From: an uncultured Gemmatimonadota bacterium | Lineage (GTDB): Bacteria > Gemmatimonadota > Gemmatimonadetes > Gemmatimonadales > GWC2-71-9 | Length of the DNA stretch: 16,157 nt | Direction of reading: 5' to 3' | Assembly (NCBI GenBank): GCA_946480845.1 | Contig: CAMLLJ010000029.1 | Span: 1 to 16,157, forward strand | In this document: in pieces, positions 1 through 7,189 of the stretch | How positions within the stretch are numbered: position 1 is the stretch's first letter | Layout of the letters: every line of letters begins with the position of its first letter | Made by a program: the position numbers and the translations under genes | The notes under the pieces: model-generated | The model's database searches: none | Told to the model about the DNA's origin: nothing | The model's input: the letters and a program-made list of their open reading frames with translations, nothing else

Positions 1-100
1 TGTCCGGCGCGCCGCCGGGCGGCGGCTCGATGCGCGCGCAGGCGAAGGACGCAAGGCAGAGCGCGGCGCAGGCGAGGCGCCTTCCCGCGCCGCTCAGCAC
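1..100 (-). CDS. Putative lipoprotein, N-terminal fragment (cut by window edge)
   Basis: Reading leftward from a GTG at 100-98, 33 codons stay open to the edge of the window. The GTG overlaps the valS stop codon by seven bases (GTGCTGA), as expected for a coupled downstream gene. The peptide starts with two arginines near residues 7-8, then a hydrophobic stretch (LACAALCLASFAC), with a plausible lipobox ending at Cys21 (SFAC). After the cysteine comes ARIEPPPGGAPD. A cysteine followed by a short Pro/Gly-rich linker resembles lipoproteins of GC-rich and Bacteroidota-like bacteria that carry an SbsA/Ig-like domain, but that domain would lie outside the window, so the family is only a guess. Phe at lipobox position -2 and Ser at -3 are not ideal, so a plain signal peptide is also possible. 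The short visible length limits confidence. Confidence 0.5.
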   Translation of the reverse strand, partial: MLSGAGRRLACAALCLASFACARIEPPPGGAPD

Positions 101-2766
101 CCCAGCCGTCCCCGCTTCTCTCCCAGCGCGACCACCTGCTCGCGCCACGTCGCCAGCTTCTCCCGCTCCTTGGCCACCACCTCCGCCGGGGCGCGGGCGA
201 CGAACTGCTCGTTGGCGAGCTTGCGCTCCTGGCCCGCCACGAGCTGCTCGAGCCGCGCGATCTCGGCGCCCAGGCGCTCGCACTCGCGGGCCACGTCGAT
301 CGCGTCACCCAGGGGCACGAAGACGCCGGTTCCATCGCTCAGCACCGCGTAGCCGCCCACCTTCTCGCCGCTCTCGCCCCACGCGATCTCGCCGACCTTG
401 GCGAGGCGGCGGATGCTGGTCTTCTCGGCGCGGAACGCCACGGCGGCTTCGCGGCCCGGATGCTGTACCGTGATGCGCACCGTCTTGCCCGGCGGCACGT
501 CGTACTCCGCCCGGATGCCGCGCACGGCGCTCACCAGCTCCTGCACCAGCCCGAACCCGCGCTCGGCGGCGGGTGCGGCGGCCCGGCGGTCCGGCCGGGG
601 CCACGCAGCCGTGGCGAGCCACGCGCCGGACGGCCGGCCGGGAATGCGCTGCCACAGCGCCTCGGTGACGAACGGCATGATCGGGTGCAGCAGCCGGAGC
701 GCGGTGTCAAACGTCTGCACCGCCACCGCTTGCGCCACGTCGCGCCCGGGGACATCGCCGTAGAGCCTGGGCTTGATCTGCTCGATGTACCAGTCGGCGA
801 GGTCGCTCCAGAGGAACCGGTAGATCGCGGCGGCCGCGTCATTGAGCCGGTAGCGCTCGTACGCCTCGGTGGCCTCGACCACCGTGGCGTCGCAGCGGGC
901 GATGATCCACCGGTCGGCGAGCGTCAGCTCTTCGGCGCGGATCGCCCGGGGGTCCGCCCCCGCGAGCGGCCGTGCGGGCCCGTCCAGGTTGGAGAGGATG
1001 AACCGCCCCGCGTTCCAGAGCTTGTTGGCGAAGTTCCGCCCCGCCGCGAACGACGACTCGAGGTCGGCGGGGTCGAGGATCACGTCGGTGCCGACCGCCA
1101 TCCCTGAGAGGATGACGTAGCGCAGCGCGTCGGCGCCGTAGCGGTCCACCACGTCGAGCGGGTCGATCCCGTTGCCCAGCGACTTGGACATCTTGCGGTG
1201 CTGGGTATCGCGGACCGTGCCGTGCAGGTAGACGGTGGAGAAGGGGATGTCCCCCATGAACTCGCAGCCGGCCATCACCATGCGCGAGACCCAGAAGAAG
1301 AGGATCTCCGGCGCCGTGACCAGCGCGTCCCCCGGGTAGAAGGTGGCGAGGTCCGGGGTGCGCTCCGGCCAGCCGAGCGAGGAGAACGGCACCAGCCACG
1401 AGGAGAACCAGGTGTCGAGCACGTCCTCGTCCTGCCGAACCGGGCCGCCGCAGGTGCCGCAGGCCTCCACGTCGGTCCGGCTCACGGTCTGCGCGCCGCA
1501 CTGCTTCGATTCGCAGTACCAGACCGGGATCCGGTGTCCCCACCAGAGCTGTCGCGAGATGCACCAGTCCCGGATGTTCTCCAGCCACATCGCGTACTCG
1601 TCGCCGCGCCGCTCCGGGATGAAGCGGAGCCGTCCCTCGTTGTACGCGGCGAGCGCCGGGCGCGCGAGCGGCTCCATCTTCACGAACCACTGCTCGGAAA
1701 GGCGCGGCTCGATCACCGTGTCGCACCGGTAGCAGTGGCCGACCGCGTGCTGGTGCTCCTCCACCTTCTCGAGCAGCCCCAACCGCTCGAATTCGGCCAC
1801 GACGCGGGCCCGCGCCTCGAACCGGTCGAGCCCGCGGAACGGCTCCGGCACCGCGAGCGACATCCTCGCCTCGGGCGTCATCACGTCGATCGACGCGAGT
1901 CCGGCGCGGCGGCCGATCTCGAAGTCGGTGGGATCGTGCGCCGGCGTCACCTTGACCGCGCCGGAGCCGAAGTCGGGATCCACCGCCGTGTCGGCGACGA
2001 TGGGGATGCGGCGCCCGGTAAGCGGCAGGAGGACTTCGGTGCCGACCAGCGCGCGATAGCGGGGATCGTCGGGGTGCACCGCCACGCCGGTATCGCCCAG
2101 CATCGTTTCGGGCCGGGTGGTGGCGACGACCAGGTGGCCGCCTTCGGCGAGCGGGTAGCGGAGGTGCCAGAGCTTGCCCGCCGTCTCCTCCTTCTCGGCC
2201 TCCTCGTTGGAGAGCGCGGTGAGGCAGCGCGGGCACCAGTTGATGATGTAGTGGCCGCGATAGATGAGCCCGCGCTCGTGCAGGCGCACGAACGCCTCGC
2301 GCACGGCGGCGGAGAGGCCCGGGTCGAGCGTGAAGTAGGTGCGGGTCCAGTCGCAGCTCGCGCCGATGGCCTCGAGCTGCTTGAGGATGGTGGCACCGGT
2401 CTCGCGCACGTACTGCCAGACGCGCGCCTCGAAGGCCTCGCGGCCCAGGTCGAAGCGGGTGAGGCCTTCGGCGGCGAGCGCCCGCTCGACCACGTTCTGC
2501 GTGGCGATGCCCGCGTGGTCGGTGCCGGGGAGCCAGAGCGCCTCGCGCCCGCGCATCCGCTCGAAGCGGACCAGCGTATCCTGGACGGCGTTGTTGAGGC
2601 CGTGGCCCATGTGCAGCTGCGCCGTGACGTTGGGCGGGGGCATCATCACGACGTACGGGTCCCCGCGGCCGGCGCGCGCGGCGAAGGCGCCCGCTTCGAG
2701 CCAGCGGGCGTAGAGGTCCCGTTCGATCGCGGATGGGTCGTACTGCGGCGCGAGCGGCTCGGTCAT
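94..2766 (-). CDS. valS: Valyl-tRNA synthetase
   Basis: Class I aminoacyl-tRNA synthetase that charges tRNA-Val with valine in the cytoplasm and edits mischarged threonine. The 890-residue product is a usual length for bacterial ValRS. The N-terminal Rossmann half carries PPPNVTAQLHMGHGLN, with the HIGH-type motif HMGH at 52-55. The CP1 editing domain holds TTRPETMLGDTGVAV (216-230) and GSGAVKVTPAHDPTDFE (267-283). Cysteine pairs at WCPRC (177-181), CYRC (345-348), and C418/C423 with C436/C439 suggest zinc-binding elements. The second signature KMSKSLGNGIDP begins at 525. The anticodon-binding region follows, and residues from about 825 to the end form the Glu/Arg/Leu-rich coiled-coil arm typical of ValRS. 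The ATG start overlaps the stop of the upstream BON-domain gene (ATGA), which suggests translational coupling. All signature residues are present, so the enzyme is predicted active. Confidence 0.98.
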   Translation of the reverse strand: MTEPLAPQYDPSAIERDLYARWLEAGAFAARAGRGDPYVVMMPPPNVTAQLHMGHGLNNAVQDTLVRFERMRGREALWLPGTDHAGIATQNVVERALAAEGLTRFDLGREAFEARVWQYVRETGATILKQLEAIGASCDWTRTYFTLDPGLSAAVREAFVRLHERGLIYRGHYIINWCPRCLTALSNEEAEKEETAGKLWHLRYPLAEGGHLVVATTRPETMLGDTGVAVHPDDPRYRALVGTEVLLPLTGRRIPIVADTAVDPDFGSGAVKVTPAHDPTDFEIGRRAGLASIDVMTPEARMSLAVPEPFRGLDRFEARARVVAEFERLGLLEKVEEHQHAVGHCYRCDTVIEPRLSEQWFVKMEPLARPALAAYNEGRLRFIPERRGDEYAMWLENIRDWCISRQLWWGHRIPVWYCESKQCGAQTVSRTDVEACGTCGGPVRQDEDVLDTWFSSWLVPFSSLGWPERTPDLATFYPGDALVTAPEILFFWVSRMVMAGCEFMGDIPFSTVYLHGTVRDTQHRKMSKSLGNGIDPLDVVDRYGADALRYVILSGMAVGTDVILDPADLESSFAAGRNFANKLWNAGRFILSNLDGPARPLAGADPRAIRAEELTLADRWIIARCDATVVEATEAYERYRLNDAAAAIYRFLWSDLADWYIEQIKPRLYGDVPGRDVAQAVAVQTFDTALRLLHPIMPFVTEALWQRIPGRPSGAWLATAAWPRPDRRAAAPAAERGFGLVQELVSAVRGIRAEYDVPPGKTVRITVQHPGREAAVAFRAEKTSIRRLAKVGEIAWGESGEKVGGYAVLSDGTGVFVPLGDAIDVARECERLGAEIARLEQLVAGQERKLANEQFVARAPAEVVAKEREKLATWREQVVALGEKRGRLGC

Positions 2767-3197
2767 GCGGTCTGGTTGCCGGGCGCGGCGCCTTCGTGCA
2801 CGGGGCGATCGTCCTCGCCGCGGACGAGGATGCTGTTGATGACGCGGTCCACCCCCGGCACCGTGCCGGCGATCCGGGCCGCCGCCGTGCGCACCGGGCG
2901 CGACGGCACCCAGCCGCGCAGCTCCACAGTATTCGGCGAGACCGCGAAGACGCCGAGGCCAAGCGGCCCCAGCTCGTCGTGGCTGGCAAGGGCGGCCGCG
3001 GCGGCCCGGGCCGCGGCGGCGGAGGGAAGCGACGGAGGCGGCTGGTCGCGCAGGCGGCGGACGCCGCGCTGGATGCGGCCGCGGTTGACGTCGCCGGCCA
3101 GGGCGCCGGCGGCGATGCCAAGGGCGAGCCCGGTCACCGCTCCGAGCGCGCTCCAGCCGATGATCTCTGCGGGGGACAACCGGTCGCGGTGATGCAC
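2763..3197 (-). CDS. Membrane-anchored BON-domain protein
   Basis: A 144-residue protein directly upstream of valS, its TGA overlapping the valS ATG. Residues 11-35 form one hydrophobic, glycine-rich membrane segment (EIIGWSALGAVTGLALGIAA and onward) with small-residue spacing like a glycine zipper. A basic stretch (RGRIQRGVRRLR, 39-50) and an Ala/Pro linker (52-72) follow. Residues about 78-125 resemble a BON domain: GLGVFAVSPNTVELRGWVPS, then an alpha-helical AARIAGTVPGVDRVINSI, matching the usual beta-turn-beta-helix with the conserved Gly-Trp-Val and GV-x-x-V-x-N. BON domains are thought to bind phospholipid or other cell-envelope surfaces; the role here is unknown. I chose the GTG at 3197 because GAGGAG lies five bases upstream. 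Another in-frame GTG six bases earlier overlaps that site and is less likely. The family call is by pattern only. Confidence 0.8.
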   Translation of the reverse strand: MHHRDRLSPAEIIGWSALGAVTGLALGIAAGALAGDVNRGRIQRGVRRLRDQPPPSLPSAAAARAAAAALASHDELGPLGLGVFAVSPNTVELRGWVPSRPVRTAAARIAGTVPGVDRVINSILVRGEDDRPVHEGAAPGNQTA

Positions 3198-3294
3198 TGC
3201 CACTCCTCGTGCCAAATGGTTTCGAGTTGCGTTAAGTTTAACACGCCTCGCACCTTCGGCGCAGGCGCACTGACCCTCCGGACAGGACCGGTAC
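3198..3294. promoter_or_regulatory. Divergent promoter region between the BON-valS and membrane peptide-thrS units
   Basis: These 97 bases lie between two divergent genes and so should hold promoters for both directions. The only AT-rich element is GTTAAGTTTAAC at 3231-3242, an inverted repeat of five-base arms (GTTAA/TTAAC) around GT. It stands out against very GC-rich surroundings. On the plus strand a weak GTGCCA (3209-3214) lies 17 bases before TTAAGT (3232-3237). On the minus strand TAAACT (3240-3235) could act as a -10 element, with no clear -35. The core may serve both directions or may be an operator; the individual hexamers are too weak to assign. AGGA at 3284-3287 is the likely ribosome-binding site of the gene at 3295. 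No T-box, riboswitch or terminator hairpin was recognised. Confidence 0.4.
3203..3208 (-). promoter_or_regulatory. Shine-Dalgarno site for the BON-domain gene
   Basis: The minus strand reads GAGGAG here, five bases before the GTG at 3197. This strong match to the anti-Shine-Dalgarno sequence decides the start of the BON-domain gene, because the same frame is open well upstream and would otherwise allow much longer, less plausible starts. Confidence 0.75.
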
Positions 3295-3447
3295 ATGGCG
3301 GATGAGCGGCTCGAGGTGGCATTGCCCGATCTCGGGCGATGGCTGGCGGTGGCGGTGCTGATCGTGGGCGGCATCGGGCTCTTCCTCTGGCTGGCGCCCT
3401 CCACCGATCGCGTCATCGAGCCCGTCCCCGCCGAGGCCGCGCAGTGA
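3295..3447 (+). CDS. Small single-pass membrane protein upstream of thrS
   Basis: A 50-codon frame starting at ATG, with AGGA seven bases upstream, and ending in a TGA that overlaps the thrS GTG (GTGA, 3444-3447). The product starts MADERLEVALPDLGRW, continues with one hydrophobic segment at about residues 17-34 (LAVAVLIVGGIGLFLWLA), and ends with a short polar tail (PSTDRVIEPVPAEAAQ). The acidic N-terminus and few flanking positive charges do not clearly fix topology. No family is recognised. The good ribosome-binding site, the four-base overlap with thrS and the clean helix-plus-tail layout argue for a real gene, although it is short enough for automatic gene finders to miss. It is the first gene after the divergent promoter region, so it probably heads the thrS transcript. 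Function unknown. Confidence 0.65.
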   Translation: MADERLEVALPDLGRWLAVAVLIVGGIGLFLWLAPSTDRVIEPVPAEAAQ

Positions 3448-5378
3448 GCGACCTGCGCCTCACCCTTCCCGACGGCAGTGTGCGCGAGATGCCGGCCGGC
3501 AGCACCGGCCGCGACCTCGCCGCGTCGATCGGCGCCGGCCTCGCAAAGGCCGCGCTGGCGATCCGCGTGAACGGACAGGTGCGCGACCTGGACCGGCCGA
3601 TCGAAGGCGACGCCACCGTCGCCATCCTCACCGACCGGGACCCAAACGCCCTGGAGCTGCTGCGCCACTCCGCCGCGCACATCCTGGCGACGGCCGTGCG
3701 CGAGCTGTTCCCGGGCGCCGGCATCGGCTTCGGCCCGCCCATCGAGGACGGCTTCTACTACGACTTCCAGGTGGATCGCCCCTTCACGCCCGAGGACCTC
3801 GAGCGCATCGAGAAGCAGATGGGCGTGGTCGCCGAGCGGGACTTCCCGTTCATCCGCGAGGTCGTGGACCGCGACACCGCCAACCGCCGCTTTGCCGACG
3901 ATCCGCTCAAGCTCGAGCGCATCGCCGAGCTGGGCGACGACGAGACGATCAGCGTCTATACCGACGGCCCGTTCGTGGACCTCTGCCGCGGGCCGCACCT
4001 GCCGTCCACCGGGCGCCTCAGGCACTTCAAGCTCCTGCACGCCGCGGGCGCGTACTGGCGGGGCGACGAGCGCCGGCAGATGCTCCAGCGCATCTACGGC
4101 ACGGCGTGGTTCAGGAAGGAGGACCTCACCGCGTACCTCGACCGCCTGGAGGAGGCGCGGAAGCGCGATCATCGCGTGATCGGGAAGCAGCTCGACCTCT
4201 TCTCGATCCAGGAGGTGGTGGGACCGGGCCTGGTGTTCTGGCACCCGAAGGGCGCCATGGTGAAGTGGCTGCTGACGCGCGCCGTGGAGGACGATAACCT
4301 CCGGAGCGGGTACGACTTCGTCTACACGCCCAACATCACCCGCGAGGAGCTGTTCCACATCTCGGGCCACCTGCCGCTCTACGCCGAGAACCAGTTCCCG
4401 GCGATGGGCGCGGGCGCCGGCGAGACCGAGGACGTGAAGTACCGGGTCAAGCCGATGAACTGCCCGATGCACGCGCTCATCTTCAAGAGCCAGCAGCGGA
4501 GCTACCGGGACCTCCCGGTCCGGCTGAGCGAGGTCGCCAACGTGTACCGCAACGAGCGCTCGGGCACGCTGCACGGGCTGCTCCGGGTGCGGGGCCTCTC
4601 GATGGACGACGCGCACATCTTCTGCACGCTGGAGCAGGTGGAGGACGAGATCTTCCTCTGCCTGGGCCAGGTCGAGCGGCTGGTGCGCGAGGCCTTCGGC
4701 TTCGAGCTGGACTTCGAGGTCTCCACGCGCCCGCCCGAGCGGCTGGGCGGCGACGAGATCTGGGACCGGGCCGAGCGGATGCTGCAGGTGGCGCTCGAGC
4801 GGAAGGGCATCCCGTTCCGCATCGACGAGGGCGGCGGCGCCTTCTACGGGCCCAAGATCGACATCAAGTTCCGCGATGCGATCGGGCGCCTCTGGCAGGG
4901 GCCTACGATCCAGCTCGACTTCAACCTGCCCGAGCGGTTCGAGCTGGAGTACACCGGGCCCGACAACCGGCCGCACCGCCCGGTGATGATCCACCGCGCC
5001 ATCTACGGCACGCTCGAGCGGTTCACCGGGAACCTGATCGAGCATTTCGCCGGCGCCTTCCCCCTCTGGCTGGCGCCCGAGCAGGTGCGCGTCATCCCCA
5101 TCAGCGATGCGCAGGCCGACGCGGCGCGCGCGGCGGGCGCCCGGCTCCGGGCCGCCGGCATCCGGGTGCATGTGGACGCCGGCCACGAGACGCTCAACTA
5201 CCGGATCCGCGAGGCCGAGCTGCAGAAGGTGCCCTACATGGCGGTGATCGGGCAGCGCGAGGCGGACGCCGACAGCGTCGCCGTGCGTGCGCGGGGGGCG
5301 GGGAAGAAGCAGGAGATCCTCGGCCTCGACGCGTTCATCGAGCGGCTCAGGGACGAAGTGGCGCGCAAGGCGATGTAG
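3444..5378 (+). CDS. thrS: Threonyl-tRNA synthetase
   Basis: Class II synthetase that charges tRNA-Thr and clears Ser-tRNA-Thr. The product is 644 residues with the full bacterial layout. A TGS domain occupies about 1-62. The editing domain has the HxxxH pair H75/H79 (HSAAH) plus C181 and H185 (CRGPH), the expected editing-site residues. The catalytic core has MNCPMH (338-343), VYRNERSG (367-374), DDAHIFC (388-394) and HRAIYGTLERF (from 517); zinc ligands C340, H391 and H517 are all present. The anticodon-binding domain follows from about 535. The GTG at 3444 was chosen because the TGS domain begins directly there and because it overlaps the preceding stop; the frame stays open upstream but that stretch is Arg/Gly-rich and not ThrRS-like. 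The common downstream partner infC is absent; a thiolase gene follows after 42 bases. Confidence 0.98.
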   Translation: MSDLRLTLPDGSVREMPAGSTGRDLAASIGAGLAKAALAIRVNGQVRDLDRPIEGDATVAILTDRDPNALELLRHSAAHILATAVRELFPGAGIGFGPPIEDGFYYDFQVDRPFTPEDLERIEKQMGVVAERDFPFIREVVDRDTANRRFADDPLKLERIAELGDDETISVYTDGPFVDLCRGPHLPSTGRLRHFKLLHAAGAYWRGDERRQMLQRIYGTAWFRKEDLTAYLDRLEEARKRDHRVIGKQLDLFSIQEVVGPGLVFWHPKGAMVKWLLTRAVEDDNLRSGYDFVYTPNITREELFHISGHLPLYAENQFPAMGAGAGETEDVKYRVKPMNCPMHALIFKSQQRSYRDLPVRLSEVANVYRNERSGTLHGLLRVRGLSMDDAHIFCTLEQVEDEIFLCLGQVERLVREAFGFELDFEVSTRPPERLGGDEIWDRAERMLQVALERKGIPFRIDEGGGAFYGPKIDIKFRDAIGRLWQGPTIQLDFNLPERFELEYTGPDNRPHRPVMIHRAIYGTLERFTGNLIEHFAGAFPLWLAPEQVRVIPISDAQADAARAAGARLRAAGIRVHVDAGHETLNYRIREAELQKVPYMAVIGQREADADSVAVRARGAGKKQEILGLDAFIERLRDEVARKAM

Positions 5379-5420
5379 CCTCTATTTTCCTCAGTCATCA
5401 CCCCGACCGCCAGGCGATCC
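5379..5420 (+). other. Short gap between thrS and the thiolase gene
   Basis: These 42 bases start with a pyrimidine-rich, less GC-rich stretch (CCTCTATTTTCCTC). No hairpin followed by a T run is visible, so I do not call a terminator. No good Shine-Dalgarno sequence precedes the GTG at 5421. The next gene may be read from the thrS transcript or from a weak promoter of its own. Confidence 0.3.
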
Positions 5421-6614
5421 GTGAGCGATAAGACTACACCCGTAATTGTTGCCGCCGTCCGCACGCCCATCGGGCGCTATCTCGGCGGGCTTTCGTCGTT
5501 CAGCGCGCCGCAGCTGGGCGCCATCGCCATCCGCGAAGCCATCGCGCGCGCCGGGATCGACGCGGCCGCGGTCCAGGAAGTCTTCATGGGGCAGGTGGTG
5601 CAGGGCGGCTCGGGCCAGGCGCCGGCCCGCCAGGCGCTGATCGGTGCCGGGATTCCTGCCACCACCTCCGCCGTCACCATCAACGAGGTCTGCGGCTCAG
5701 GGCTCCGCGCCGTGATGCTCGCCGCCCAGGCCATCCGCGCGGGCGACCGCGAGTGCATCGTGGCCGGCGGCCAGGAGTCGATGTCCACCGCGCCGCATTA
5801 CGTGTACGGCATGCGCGGCGGCATCAAGGCGGGCAACCAGACGATGGTGGACGGGATGATCCACGACGGGCTCTGGGACTCGTTCGGCGGCAACCACATG
5901 GGCGAGTACGCGGAGTACACGGCCGAGAAGGCCGGCGTGAGCCGCAAGGACCAGGACGCGTTCTCGGTGGAGAGCCACCGCAAGGCGGTCGCCGCCATCG
6001 ATTCCGGCAAGTTCACCGACGAGATCGTGCCGGTCGCCGTGGCGGGGAAGGGCGGCTCCAGCACCGTGGTCTCGACCGACGAGGCGCCCCGCAAGGACAC
6101 CACCGCCGAGACGCTCGCGAAGCTCAAGCCCGCGTTCCGGAAGGATGGCGGCACGGTGACCGCCGGCAATGCACCCGGCCTCAACGACGGCGCCAGCGCC
6201 GTCGTCGTGACGTCACTCGCATGGGCGCGGGCCAACGGCCTCGAGCCGCTCGCCCGGGTCACCGGATACGCTACGGGCGGCGGTGAGCCGAAGGACCTCT
6301 TCTTCGCGCCGATCGTGGCCGTGCGGAACCTCATGAAGAAGGCCGGAACGTCCATCGGCGACTACGACCTGATCGAGGCGAACGAGGCGTTCGCCGTGCA
6401 GGCCCTCGCTGACGGCCGCGAGCTGGGCTGGGACTGGGACCGCGTCAACGTGAACGGCGGCGCCGTGGCGCTCGGTCATCCCATCGGTGCGAGCGGTGCC
6501 CGCGTCCTTACCACGCTCCTGTACGCGCTCGACGACCGGCAGAAGTCCACCGGGCTTGCGACCCTGTGCCTCGGCGGCGGCAATGCCGTCGCCCTTTCCG
6601 TGGAGAAGATCTGA
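5421..6614 (+). CDS. atoB: Acetyl-CoA C-acetyltransferase (biosynthetic-type thiolase)
   Basis: Condenses two acetyl-CoA to acetoacetyl-CoA, or runs the reverse thiolysis. The 397-residue length is standard for a short-chain thiolase tetramer. The nucleophile is Cys91 in NEVCGSGLRAV. NEAFAVQ (321-327) supplies the oxyanion-hole Asn. His353 lies in GGAVALGHPIGASGAR, and the acid/base Cys383 in TLCLGGGNAVAL. The last motif has GGNAVAL where GGxGVA is more usual, a mild deviation. The insert with MxxGG and GNHMGEYAEYTAEK fits the acetoacetyl-CoA thiolase group rather than the long-chain FadA group. The GTG start gives the family-like N-terminus VIVAAVRTPIGRYLGG. The stop overlaps the bioY ATG by one base (TGATG), and hbd lies two genes on, so a shared acetoacetyl-CoA pathway is likely. 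Exact chain-length preference cannot be read from sequence. Confidence 0.94.
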   Translation: MSDKTTPVIVAAVRTPIGRYLGGLSSFSAPQLGAIAIREAIARAGIDAAAVQEVFMGQVVQGGSGQAPARQALIGAGIPATTSAVTINEVCGSGLRAVMLAAQAIRAGDRECIVAGGQESMSTAPHYVYGMRGGIKAGNQTMVDGMIHDGLWDSFGGNHMGEYAEYTAEKAGVSRKDQDAFSVESHRKAVAAIDSGKFTDEIVPVAVAGKGGSSTVVSTDEAPRKDTTAETLAKLKPAFRKDGGTVTAGNAPGLNDGASAVVVTSLAWARANGLEPLARVTGYATGGGEPKDLFFAPIVAVRNLMKKAGTSIGDYDLIEANEAFAVQALADGRELGWDWDRVNVNGGAVALGHPIGASGARVLTTLLYALDDRQKSTGLATLCLGGGNAVALSVEKI

Positions 6615-7189
6615 TGCCCATGACGGCTGAGCGCGCGATGCTCGCCCCCGCGACCGCGGGCAGGACGGCGCGGCGCGCCGCCGCGGTGGGCCTCGCCGCC
6701 GCGCTCGTGGCGGCAGCAGCGCAGGTGGCGGTGCCGGTGCCGTTTTCGCCGGTGCCGATGACGCTCCAGCCGCTTGCGGTGCTGGTGGCGGGGGCGCTGC
6801 TCGGCCCGCGGCTCGGGGCGGCGGCACTGGTGGTCTATCTCGCGGCGGGCATGGCGGGCCTTCCGGTCTTCGCGCCGGGTGGACTTCCGGGTGCGGCGCG
6901 GCTGCTCGGGCCCACCGGCGGCTACCTGCTCGCCTTCCCGGTCGCCGCTGCCGCCACCGGTGCCGTGGCCGGCACGCGTCCCGGCATCGCTCGACTGCTG
7001 CTCGCGTGTGCCGCGGGAATGGTGGTAATCCACGCAGGCGGGACGGCACAGCTCGCCCTGCTGGGCGGCGACCCGGCCCTGGCCTTCCGCGTGGGCTTCG
7101 TCCCGTTCTTCACCGGCGACCTGCTGAAGATCGGGCTCGCGGCGGGCATCGTCCTGCTGGCCGGACCCAGGCTCCGCCACTTCCTTTGA
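6614..7189 (+). CDS. bioY: Biotin transporter substrate-binding subunit BioY
   Basis: A 191-residue integral membrane protein of the BioY family, the S component of energy-coupling factor transporters that capture biotin. Several hydrophobic helices follow a short basic N-terminus. The family signatures are clear: PVPFSPVPMTLQPLAVLVAG (41-60), a GLPVFAPGG segment (82-90), and GPTGGYLLAFPVAA (99-112). The C-terminal GFVPFFTGDLLKIGLA (161-176) matches the last conserved block. I chose the ATG at 6614 because GGAGA lies seven bases upstream; ATG 6620 is an alternative two codons later. No ECF ATPase or EcfT gene is adjacent, so it either works as a solitary BioY or borrows a shared ECF module encoded elsewhere. 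It sits between two genes of acyl-CoA chemistry. No biotin-responsive operator (BirA box) was recognised nearby. Confidence 0.93.
   Translation: MPMTAERAMLAPATAGRTARRAAAVGLAAALVAAAAQVAVPVPFSPVPMTLQPLAVLVAGALLGPRLGAAALVVYLAAGMAGLPVFAPGGLPGAARLLGPTGGYLLAFPVAAAATGAVAGTRPGIARLLLACAAGMVVIHAGGTAQLALLGGDPALAFRVGFVPFFTGDLLKIGLAAGIVLLAGPRLRHFL

Noticed and set aside
1198..3192. Long open frame on the plus strand opposite valS
   Set aside because: Composition is Arg/Ala/Gly/His-rich with no motif, and it mirrors the intact valS on the other strand.
3198..3294. T-box or other RNA leader controlling valS or thrS
   Set aside because: The gap is too short for a T-box on either side, has no visible specifier stem or terminator, and T-boxes are mostly a Firmicutes trait.
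2763..5186. Very long open frame on the minus strand running through thrS into the BON-domain gene
   Set aside because: Only its 3' part (to 3197) looks like protein with a domain. The rest lies antisense to the intact thrS, is rich in Ala, Arg, Glu and His runs, and is a GC-bias artefact.
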